This document shows, piece by piece, positions 39,801 to 51,800 of a DNA stretch of 64,000 bases. The notes beneath the pieces were generated by a model that saw nothing but the letters and a program-made list of their open reading frames with translations, did no database searches and was not told where the DNA came from. Position 1 is the stretch's first letter. Every line of letters begins with the position of its first letter. The stretch lies in assembly GCA_003118195.1 (NCBI GenBank), contig BEXV01000158.1, positions 76,668 through 140,667 on the forward strand, given 5' to 3'. The stretch is from Hemicentrotus pulcherrimus (Eukaryota > Echinodermata > Echinoidea > Camarodonta > Strongylocentrotidae). The translations under genes and the position numbers were made by a program.

Positions 39801-42800
39801 CATTACAACAACTTCAGGAAGGTCTTTAACTGACTAGATATTCTCAAAGCATATTGATTATTAATTCTTAATGCACCAAATGTCTCTTTTCTATGGATCA
39901 ACTCTTTATTAAAGATGAAATTGAGTGCTGGCCATGGTGTGGAATCGATCAGAAAAGGTTGATCATCTAGCATTTAAGAATGTGTTCTGGAATCATCAAA
40001 ATGATAAGAAATTTGGCCAAGTCTTGGTAAAGTTACAAACACTGTACACAGAAAAATGTATATGGGACTACACGAACACGTGGCGTAAAAATCCTATCCA
40101 GGATTTTTACGATGTTACATGACATATCTAGAATATGAAGGCATTTGAAGAGCCATGCTTTTCAGGGAACATGCCTTATCTGATGTTATTCCACACTTGC
40201 ATAATAAGAATGATAACGCTCACAAATTATTTTTCACCTCTTCCCAAAACTCAACCTTCTCTTTAAATAAGAGGTGATCAAGATTTTAACAAATTATCAT
40301 TAATGTTCATACCATCATGGGTTTTATTTACAATTTTTCGTCAAGAGGTTGCTCAATTCAGAATACAGAAGAGCTGCTAAGTGCAACAAGGGTACGGAAG
40401 TTGATGGCTTAATTTTGCCAGGAGTATTATGGAATAATGAGAAGATGGGGGAAAGAAAGAACAACTACGGTACACTTAAATATAATAGCGAAAAGAAATG
40501 ATCGCGAAGACCTTATACTCTACGAAAAAAACGTTTACATGAATATTCACGAGAGTAAACGTATAATTTAGGCCCTATGAAACGGGAGAAAGTTGTTTGT
40601 ATGTAAATAGGAATCCAAATAAAACTGTTTAAAAAAAACCCCATTACATTCATTAACTTGGATGGGAGATTTCGGCTTGATAGCTACCGGGGATCAATAT
40701 AAGAAATTAGTCATGGAATCTCAATTACGAAAAGAGAGAAGTGATTGAAGAAGTAAACACCTAAGGTCTGAGAACAGGTAGACTAGAGTTAAGGAGGAGG
40801 AAGGTTGATTGGTTGGATGGACTCATCACAGAGACTAATAATGCAAGAAGCCAACCAGTTAAACTACTCATGGCATGTTCGAATCAGTTCACTCAACCGC
40901 ATTGTCCTACAAACGCATGCAAGCATATGCTTCCAAATATGTTTATATCGAGGCCACAATTATGACCTTAAGAAAAAATTCTCTAAGACGGTTCATAGAT
41001 CTTATTATCTTAGCTATCACGACTGTCTAGTTTGATCCATGCATTTTTATTGTCTTAACCCTGTATCTTAACGATTGTAGTCCCAAACCTGCAAGTACGC
41101 GTTATTTTGGTGAAGCAACTTTCATCTGGGATATTGGAAAAAGTAGAGTTTGGGAGTTCGTTTCTACTTCTTCATATTAAAACATTAGCATAGATTACGT
41201 ATTGATTGTGGCTTGCTGAAAGATTGACACGAAAATAGCCTTGTTTACAAAACAGTTGGTCTCATTTTAAGTTGGCCTTCAAAATAGATGGTTGGTGACG
41301 TGAAGTCTATAAAGTTAAGCAAATGATAAAGCTATTTTGAATAACTTTTTTTAGTTATGATCTTTGAAAATTTAACTGTAGATTAGAGGAAGACATGGTT
41401 CAGCTGACTGTGAATCATGTCTGTCAACGTTTTCTTCACGATCAGTTGGTACACAAATTAACACTTCAAACTTTAATACCTCTTCGTGACATGGCAGTGC
41501 CTTGGTATAGTCTGTAAACGTTCACACATTCCTAATCTCCCTCAACGTCTTGTGTTTAATGACAGGGACTCGTCTTCCATCTCAGGAATTATTCTGTCAA
41601 ATAACAACGTATTGGAAAGGCATTAGACACGGCCAGCGCGTGCTTCTTGTGCCCCCTCGTACACTTGAAGAGCCGGAATGCCCGACGACAACCGTTAATA
41701 ATTTGTGTAGGTAATGTGGGAGGATTTTACGCTTCTCATCGTCCTGTTATCAGAAGCATATTACCGTGTTCACTTCCACGATACGATGACTTTGACACGA
41801 GACCTCAAGAGTCAACAGTCAAAGAAGACAAACACGACTTTTATACCTTGGATAATGGAAGATTTATATATATATTTCTCTCTCTCTCACATTCTAACTA
41901 CTGGGTCTGTGTATGAATGGTCGAATGCAGTTTCTTACGATCCATTTACGAATATTCCTTGTATTACGCCTTTAAAAATATATTCGTCAAAAGAGTGCAA
42001 CAGCTTCTCGTCCCCTTTTCGTCCAACGCAGCACTTACGCGAAGCACATTATACTATGTGTGACAATCCTTTATGTTTTTTCCATCAATACTTATCTTTC
42101 AAAGTGTTCGCATTTTCCAAATCAAGTAACGGTTTATAGGAGCTTTCTATGACATAAACGATGCACACAATTACGCATTTGTAAAACTATCTTATTAATC
42201 TGAATAGCTCTCAATGAGCCCGTGTGCATCTATTATTATTAATCTGTCGGTCTTAGGGATACCTGTACTAATTGTTTTCCTGCCAAACTGGGTACCATTT
42301 TGTACAACGATGACCACAACAATTTGGCAATTCTATTTTCGAATTACCTTAAATAAAACTAGCCACCTAGGTTTTACCCAATATTTCCAGGAGTGGAAAA
42401 CAAACACTTTCATACTTGACATGCTCGATGCTAAAGATCGCAACTCATAATAGTTTGAAAGCACATAGTGTATATGAAATGCATGTAAAATGTAAAAAAA
42501 TAAAGGAAGGCAATTAAAGTTCCAAATGTGACTGATAATCTCATAGGAAAATAGAATGAATCGCGTTGAAAATATGTTGAGTTTCTAACAAGTAAAACAC
42601 AGTTTGAAAAGAGATTTTGGGAAATCGCACCTGAGTGCTGTCGAGTGTTTTTAATGAATGGCTTCTAGACATTGGATCGATGTTTCGAAATCGAATCGAC
42701 CATTGCTTTCCCCCATAGAGGAGCATTAAGAATGATTAATGATTATGAGTTCGCTATTTAAGTGCCAACATTAGCATATGAAAGAGATGCATCTACTTTT

Positions 42801-45800
42801 TCTACCGCTGATATGTATAAGACAGGTTTAGGGAATAGGATATATTTGCTTTCCTCTTTTTTTTAAAACCAAAAAGTTGCCAACGAATGTAATATCGATA
42901 GATCTTGAAGAATATCAAACGATAAGCGTACGATAGTAGGGTGAGGGTGAGGGGGTGCTGGGAGCTGTAGTCCTAGTTATCAGGAAGTGAGGTGCCCGAA
43001 AAGTAATTTTGAAATCTTATCTAGAGCATTTTAAAAATTGAATAAAGTTTGATCATATTCAAGACTATTTTCGCTCGCATGTTTCGTCCGCTCGCGAATT
43101 TTAGAAACTGAAAAATTGAAATATGGCAAAGAGACACAACCCCCCCCCCCTCAGAAAAATATGCCCCACACTAATGTTGGCAAAGGTAGATCTTAAATCT
43201 AAATGTTATCCAATAATAACATTTTACCGACATCTGAGTAGAGTTACAGGCAATCATGTCAAAAGAGAGGAGACCGTTCACTTTATAGAAAACCTCTACA
43301 GAACTCGACAGGGTAGTGCTTTCGTTTTCCTTAGAAATGTGTTCCTTTACAACTGCAACCATTACCATGATCACAGAGTGGTATGACCTACATACAAAAC
43401 TGTTCAAAATGTACATTACTGCATACTGCTGAATAATTTTTCTTTGAAAGGTTCTGACGCGAGATGAGACTGGAACTCACTTCTAATTAAAAAAGACACT
43501 TTACTGCACAACAACATCCAATATCTACCATAGGAAACCCATAGAAATTCTTGACGCGCTATCAGTGTTGAAGTCCAATGAGTTACCAACTCCTAATGCC
43601 ACTCCACTGTTTAGCTGAAATGGTTTCCAATTACATTTATTTGTTGTCAATGTATATAATGGTGTACAGGGCGGTTGAAAGAGCGGTTGACGCCACACCA
43701 AGGGTTCGGTTGAATTCAAAACCCGAGAGCAAAGGAAATAAGAAGCTTCCTGAGTTCTCGGGAATGTTTTTCAATTCTTCTTGGCAGTAGCCAATATGTC
43801 AGCGACACAAGCCAATTTTACGCATGGAGGCACCGGTGACCGCGCCAGAGCCCTAGGCCCTAATAACATTTGCCCCTGACTAGAAAACCGGTTTTACTGC
43901 TCGCCAGACTTAAATGTCCTACTGTGCGCATTTTATTCCTTGTGCTATTTTTGGTTCCAGTTGCCCCGAGTGATTAATATAAAAATGCTGCAATGCTGAA
44001 AGAACCTTAGTCCGTTCATTCAGTTTCCTTCCTTTGCTTTCAACCTGAGAATTTCAGCTAATTGATTTGGCTAAGCCCAAAGCCGACACCCAATATGGCG
44101 TTGATTTGTGTCCCAGACAATTGCTCCTGTCTAAGTCTGTCTGGTAAAATTTCGTTCTTGTTAACATGTTAACTTGTTATCATACAAACACGGTCGTACT
44201 TGAACTCGTTGCTTTGCCACAGTTTTGAGTACGATTGAAGAAAGATTAATTTCTTTTCAAGGTTTGGTCTTTTTTTACAGTCTTTTTTTACGACGTTTGT
44301 TGCAGGAAATGTTGTGTTGACTGTCTCGTACTCAGTTTGAATTCGTATAGACCGTTTGGGCTTAGGATAATAACTTTTGCATCCCTATTGGCTTTGAAAT
44401 CATTTAAGTTCTTGTTTATACAAAAAATTACTGATAATGATGGGCTTCGTTAAAGATTTAACGAGGTTTAACCATGCTTAATCAAATGCCCAAATAGACT
44501 ATAGATTGTGAATCAATGATTTTCAGAAATTCTTTTTTCTTCTTTTTCATCTAGTGTAGCTGCTTGTTATCCTATCAGGATTACTATTGGAAATCATATA
44601 ATAAATTGTTATAATAATGTGGACTTCGTTCAAATTATGTAAATAAACCCACCAGAAATGTAGGATTACATGTTATTCAAACTTAACCTTTCAATTAAAT
44701 ACAATATAGCACTTTGCACTTTTAACCTCTGATTAAATTAAGTGATCTCCCGATCCACTAAAGATAAATCACAATACAACACACACTGTCTTTAATGTCA
44801 TCAATTTGTTCAGTTTATGTGATTCCCAATTGTTGTACCGTTTATATATTTCAGACTTTGCTACCAATCACAGTATTTTAGATTGTGTGAACATTCTTAT
44901 TGGTGTTGAACCAGGAGCATCCAGACAGGGAACATATTATTGTGGCACTTTGGTCTATGTCGTAGACATGATGCATCAGAGCACAACATCGCATTCTAAT
45001 TCATTTGTGGTCTACATGACAGGGGCTATGAATGTTAGGAAGCTTCATGGGTAAGATGTCCTATGAAATAATGTTCATGCTACTCCCAGTGCCCTAGTAT
45101 CCTTAGTACTGTTGGATAAGCTTATTATTAGCTTCCATGGGTGATCCTGTCAAAACATTTATGTTCTATTTCTTTTCTCTCTTTAGACCGTAACAATGTA
45201 CGATCCGCATGTGAGTAGCTCCTTATCTTATGGAATGGCATATGCGAGACTACACGCTAATCAAACCGCGATGTTAACTAAGTTTCCCGTCAGAAGTGGG
45301 CTAACATATGTTGGTATTTCCAAGGTCAAGGACACGATTGATTTAATAACATCAATCTGTCTTGCTTTTGTATCTTAATTCGATGACTACTTGGAGAGTT
45401 ACAACTAAATCACTAAAAAGGTTATACACCGAAAAACGCGCTTATTCATAGTTGCCATATCAACATCAATACTGTTTTAAGAACATAATCGGTAGATGCG
45501 AGAAGTGGCATGCAACAGTGTCACTGCTCTAAGATTACTTGCACACACATTTTTACTATTTTTGTAGACAATACCTTCTAGCGACTTCACTATTTCATCG
45601 GTCGTTGTGGGTGAGCAACCTCCATTTTGGAACAACTCCTTTAAGAAGATACAAGTGTAGGTCTTTTCGGTCACAATCCCCTCTATTCTGAAATCCTGGA
45701 TTCTCGAGTGAAATTGAATGTAATTTGAAATGGAAGGAAGAGAGATAAAGCTCCCTATTCTCTTTTGTATTGCGATGATATGAAACACCATTGCAACTGC

Positions 45801-48800
45801 AAGTACCATTGCATCTACAAGATTTTTTTGTTTAAAAACAGTAAACAGTTCAACTATTACGTAAATCACGAAAGTATGATAGTCAAAGGACTCTCATATT
45901 CGTGGTTAACCAAACTTTCATTTAAAAAAAAAATCTACATTTGGCCTACAGAGCATTTCCATGGTTTTCAGTACATTGCCATGAGCCCACTTTTACTTTG
46001 AAAATAGTATTATAGAAAAAAATTGGAAATTCCAATACAAATCCTATTATAAGGAACAAGTAAATATGACAGCGCACATTATGATAAACGATATGCTAAG
46101 CCTTCCCAGCATCAATCGATCGAAGGCAATTTGCTGTACGCTGAAGTCGTCTTCATAATTGATTTTTAATCCGATACGAGAGACAGTGCATTAAAGTTTT
46201 TCTGACAAATGCATTGCATTTTTATGCATTCACGGCTGTTTCAATTGAGAAAACTCGCGTTATACATAAGATAGACCCATGCGAATGGATAAGAGCTTAG
46301 CTATTTCTCCGTCCAGAATGCACCGGTTAAGGTGTAGAACTCATAAATGTATAAAACAATGTGATAATATCATTTTAAGAAATAAAAGCTGCATATGCCT
46401 TCTCATTTGTGTGAGAAAGAATGTAGTTTCAGACAATATAATACTTATAAATAAACCTACTCCGATACCAGCGTGTCGGTACCTTAGAGTCACTTTGTTG
46501 AGACGAACCCTAAATTCCAGAGCAATGTAATCCATGCGAGGCCGAGTGACAATTAATGTATCACTTCTGTTTCATTAGCGTGAATATGAGCTAGATTAAG
46601 GCCTATTAGGGCTATGTGAGTCCATCAGGCTGTTATAATGCCTCACGAAAGATGCATACCATTTAAAGGGCTTATGCTTCCTGCTGTAAAATGTATTTCC
46701 CTCAGATTGATTTGGTACACAATAAATCGGAGAAACGACACTCGGTGGAGAAACATACTTTAGGAATGGACTATTTGATTGATTGATATTGAACGCTGAC
46801 CTAAAAGGCCACCATGATTTTTCTAGATTGTCCCTAAACACACAAACACGTGTCACATGGCAAAAGTATATTTAGCAACTTAGATTGATGGTACTGCTTT
46901 ATCAATCTCCACGGAGACATATTTCTTAGTCGTACTGAGAAGCCATGTAGAGAAGGAGATGGGATTAATGAAGAAGAGAACCTATCCTCTCTTACTGGTG
47001 GAAAGGTTTGGTATATAGACCGCATGCAATCCAGCTCATGTTAGAGAGAAAGAGAGAGAGATAGAGAGAGAGAGACAAATATGAGGATGTGATGTTTGAT
47101 GCGGCCCTTGCTATTGGTATGTCTCTGTTCACTTCTAAATCTTCTCCCAGTCAGAAATTATTGATTGAATTAACCCTCGCCTCGCAACACCTGCGATAGC
47201 AATGAGAGAGCGGATTCTTGCATTCCTTCTGACATAACTTACCAGCACATAATCGAGTGAATTAACGCTTAATACAATCTCAAGGATGGGTGTTCTATTG
47301 CCCTCCTTCCCGTTTCCCCTAGTCTGCCTGTCCGGGATGTTTTCAGATGACTACACTAATGTGTCCCTCCACAAGGCGGGCTACCAAACAAAATTCAAAC
47401 ATTCTCTCGTTGAAAATGAGGGAATATTTATCGATTAGTCCGACCTGACTTTCTAGGTACTTTCGATCGGTCTTCATTGCACAAATCAGGGCAGACAGGC
47501 AGAAGTCAGTCAGTTAGTCTGTATGCCTCTTAATTCAGAGAATAAGTTCATATCTACCGACGATGGTAAGGTATCGACTCCAAAGATATTGTCAGCACGA
47601 TCACAACTGCTTTCGAAAAATCTACCTAAGGCGATTTCTCAAAAGTACACACATACANATGCGTACGCGCCTGGATGTGTATGTCCGACAATCTTGACAG
47701 CTTGATACATTTTATCATTTGTCATTTCAAAAAGTTCCTGTGTCTATCCCGGAGTAGAAGGGGAAGCTTAAAAAACAGTGCTTCTGTAAGCCTTAATCAT
47801 TGTGCTCTAAACAAAAACCCATTTTCAATTTAGATATAGAAATATCAATACTTTCATGTTTACACTTGACTTAATTCGAAGTAAAAAACAAGTAACGTAT
47901 CTAAATCAAATCTTATATTAGATGCCATTAAAATGGTAAGAATTTGAAGAGCATCTACTTTAGCTCACTCTAGCAATTATCAGAATTTTGTTTTTATCTC
48001 TGGGTCTAAGTATGAATCCATTTTCAACTATTCTTTTGAAATACACTTTTAAAGGTTGCTATGATTTCAATAAATATTTCCGTCCAATTAATTCTATGTT
48101 ATACAATTTTCTTTTTTAAATCAAAAAGTGTTTTTTAAATGGCTCTGGGTAGACTTTGGAAACGTCAAAGATAACGTGCAGTAGCATCAGTCGAAGTGCG
48201 AATCAAATTTATCAAATTCATTAATAAATTAGATAAAATTTGATAAATGAAATGAAAAGGGACTCACTTTAAAAATGGTTAATGTTGTCTTCTGACCACT
48301 TAACATGATATTTGGATACCGAAACCATAAACACATGATCAACCAATAAAATATCTATGACCCTGCTAACATTTCTTCATCATATAAATCAATATAAAAT
48401 TTTTCAACCAATTATCAAAGAACAAATGCTAGCAATGCTAATGATCATAAACATACACTCTAAAAACTGAAATGTTAAATCACCATTCAAAAGGCCCGAC
48501 GAGTGACCTCTCTTTCAAAATGTCAGATTGATACTTTTAACATGCTGGATTCAACCTTTACATTGTTGGATCCAGCATGTTCAAACTGTTAATTTACCAT
48601 TTTGAAAGAGTGGTCACTCCTCGGCCCTTTTAAATTGTGATTTAACATTTCAGTTTTTAGAATTTATATCTCCAAATTATAACCAAATGAAGGAGGAAAA
48701 AGGAGAGAAGAATATGTTAACTACACTGCTAAGGTCTCGTCACCTTAACTTTTCTTTGATGGGAAGCATATTTCCAGACAAAAATATTTTGCTTTCCTGT

Positions 48801-51800
48801 ACACTGTAACGCTGGCCTACGAATGCGTGCCCATCGCAGGATTTCATTTCTAGCACAGATGGTCTGAATATAATGAACATGATGGCTTCATATCATTATA
48901 ACCTTCGTGCATGACTAAACCACACCAATGTGGAAGGATTGGAAGTAAAGTCAAGACAAGATTAGGTCATGTGTGTCTAAATCAATTGATTAAGATCAAT
49001 ACCATACTTAGCAACTAAGAGGAGCTCATTACGGCTCTGTCACGTCTGCCATTTTGTTTGATTTTGATGCGACTTTCGTGATTGTCCTGAAGGAATGGAT
49101 TAAAACGAGGTCATTAGATTCTATAAAAAATACAATAAATGCTGATAAAGGAGTGGAGGTAATGACGTTTCATTGTATAGATCTAATTTAAAAACATACT
49201 AGCGGGGACAGTGTCTTGAATACACTAGATTAATGTGACTGCCGCATGACATTTCAACATGTAAAAAAAGCCAGCTGTTAATCTACAAAGGAGTCCCCCT
49301 AGGATAGCTCGCCACTTGGAATGTCTGTATAATTCCAATGAATAAAGATAAACAAATTGAGCTTAAATGGAGTGGTCTGACAAAACATTTGCAAAACAAA
49401 TTAGAGGCCCTGCAAAGGACCAAAGGATACTACATTATGACCGTTGTAACCTCAAACTTGACATGTACATTCTTCAACATTTACCAGTATCCTCATGGCT
49501 TCCGATGTGTTACTAGCCTATTTTCTGGTAATTTTTAGATTTATTTCCTTTCGATTTGTTTCTCCGCTTTTCTCTCTCGCTATTCATCCAGACATATCGA
49601 TTCGCAAGGCATTAGGAGGATGAAGAAAAAAAGACATTCATACAGGCAAAAACAAATTTGTAATGACGTAGAAGCATACATAGAGGATCGGTCTTGAACC
49701 CAGTGCCTCATACAACCTACGCCCTTTAATGATTCAGAATGGCTAGAGAAATCGCCCCCAAAATAGCCCCAGCGTAAAATTCTGGGTAACTTTTTACGAA
49801 TATCAAACATTGTCCCAAATTTCGTCTCACTTAAGATCAAAATACACATCATGCAATGAAAGATTTTTAAAGGACAGATGTTAAATAAGTGTCTTTTCTT
49901 TAATGCTTACTTAGTGAAAACTTTGTAGGTATTTGATAACATAAAAACATTATCTTATAAGATAACATTTACAAAGCACTTACACAGTAACGTTTAATCT
50001 CAGAGGCTCAACAATTATTCACCTTAACTGCATTGTATGATTGCAGGAAGAAGCACAACACCTACCATGAAAGGTTTTAGGTGAAAGCACCACACGAACC
50101 ATGGTAGGTGGTGGCACCACACACACCATGGCAGGTGAAAGCACTACACGCACCATGGCAGGTGGAAACACTACACGCACCATGGTAGGTGAAAGCACTA
50201 CACGCACAATGGCAGGTGGAAACACTACACGCACCATGGTAGGTGAAAGCACCACACGCACCATGGCAGTTGGAAGCACCACACACACCTTGGCAGGGGG
50301 AAACATTACACGCACCATGGTAGGTGAAAGAACCACACGCACCATGACAGGTGGGAGCACTACATGAACCATGGTATAGGTGGAAGCACTACATGGTAAC
50401 TTTAAGAAATTCAATTAAATGGAACTTACCGAATACTTGCTTTCCGTACTGGAGAGTCCTGACAGAACACACGTGGTAGTGATTACATAACACAAATTAA
50501 TGTTTGCAAGAATACTATCAAATGTGACCTTTTCCAAAGGTGGAGACAGCACCTTGAAGTAAGAGCTAAAATTGAGTCCATCGGCAGCCAAAGCTGTAGC
50601 CATCATCCTCATAATGGTATCACCAAGTTGCTTTATCAACAGCTGTCTGTTGAACATGACATGGAAGGGAAAGGCTGAGGTAAAGGTATCTACCGAAAGT
50701 TTTGCGTCTTTTCTCCTGGTTGACATGTTTGTAATTGACTGGACAGGATGTCCTATTCTCTCCTTGTCACAATGTGGATGGGTTTCATCCAGGAGTGGTT
50801 GGATTATGTACACTGAATGGTTCCCAACACGTTCACCCATTTGAACGTCGACGAAAGAATTGAACAAAAGAATGGACGCCATTTTGATCTGTCCCGCCAT
50901 GCTTTGCGAGATGCATGTGCTCTCTGTGTACATATGAAGTAGAATGTGTCGGTCATCGTCCCTCGTGGAGCAGCGAAACGATGGTGGCTATAGCAACAAA
51001 AATAAAGGATCAAAAACGAAAATGAGAGGATTACCATAAATAAAAGAAAGATAAGACCACAGTCAATATACATGTATTCAACATTAATACCATGACTAAA
51101 TTTGAATTGATCATATGTTTCTCAAATAGTTCATGAGCGCTGGGGATATATTTGTGACCTTCATGTTCTTTTACAGCTTTGCTAGTTTAATCAAGCTATA
51201 TATATTTTTGTTTACTATTCAGACTATATTTCTATGGCATTTAAAACAAAATAGAAACATACAAATAATGTATAATGAAGTAATTGGTGAATTAGATCAT
51301 TTACCCTGTCGATAAGATAACGTGAAAGAAGAAAAACCAGATTGAAAGTGGGCGAGAGGCCAGCTTATCAAAACACTGGAAGACCAAACAGGTTCAAAAC
51401 ACAACAGGTCCATGAAATATGAAAAGGTAAATCAACAAAGAATTTTGTTCATTAATTTGTTTCTTCTTGGTCTCCTACTTCTTCTTTTACTTTGTACTTC
51501 GGGGACCTTTGATTTGTACGTCATGTGTAATATTCCTCCTCAAAAAACACTTCATTTATACTACCATAGAACATAATAGATATCAAATATTTATTGCAAA
51601 CAGTTGTGTTGTACGGGACCAGTTAAAATGAAGAAATTGTTTTCATTCATCTGCTTTTAACAATATGACAGAATAGCGCTAAATTGAATTATTAAAATGA
51701 ACTATTTATACAATCACAGTTACAAAATAAGCAATTACATAATGAAGACATTTTACATTAATGGGCGGTTATCGGAGTAATATGTATTGAATGATCAAAC

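Larger units (their letters stand above)
32360..50429 (-). other. Intron D-E of the cyclase gene, 18,070 bp
   Basis: Largest intron, GT...AG. It contains a TAA/ATT microsatellite (33471-33545), M1 copy 2 (37644-38169), R2 copy 2 (39938-40072), a perfect hairpin (40084-40111), a C11 run (43140-43150), a GA repeat (47043-47076), a single N (47658), a 201-bp foldback (48460-48660) and a 27-bp minisatellite (50065-50395). Frames of 130-141 codons at 41714-42139 plus and 45477-45869 minus have no recognisable features. No coding exon homology was seen, and exons D and E join in phase without a gap. Confidence 0.92.

Noticed and set aside
41714..42139. 141-codon plus frame in the largest intron
   Set aside because: No signal, domain or repeat pattern recognised; overlaps another frame; length is reachable by chance in 64 kb. 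A BLASTP hit or spliced reads would change this.
45477..45869. 130-codon minus frame in the largest intron
   Set aside because: No recognisable family and no splice or homology support; if spliced into the cyclase it would interrupt a junction ([17 protein letters not shown]) that already aligns without gap.
50019..50414. 131-codon repetitive frame (and 88 codons on plus, 50101-50367)
   Set aside because: Produced by a 27-bp minisatellite, a multiple of three; low-complexity nonapeptide repeats on both strands with no domain, and the frame continuing from exon D stops at 50415.
50572..50844. 90-codon frame on the plus strand
   Set aside because: It is the antisense shadow of exon D.
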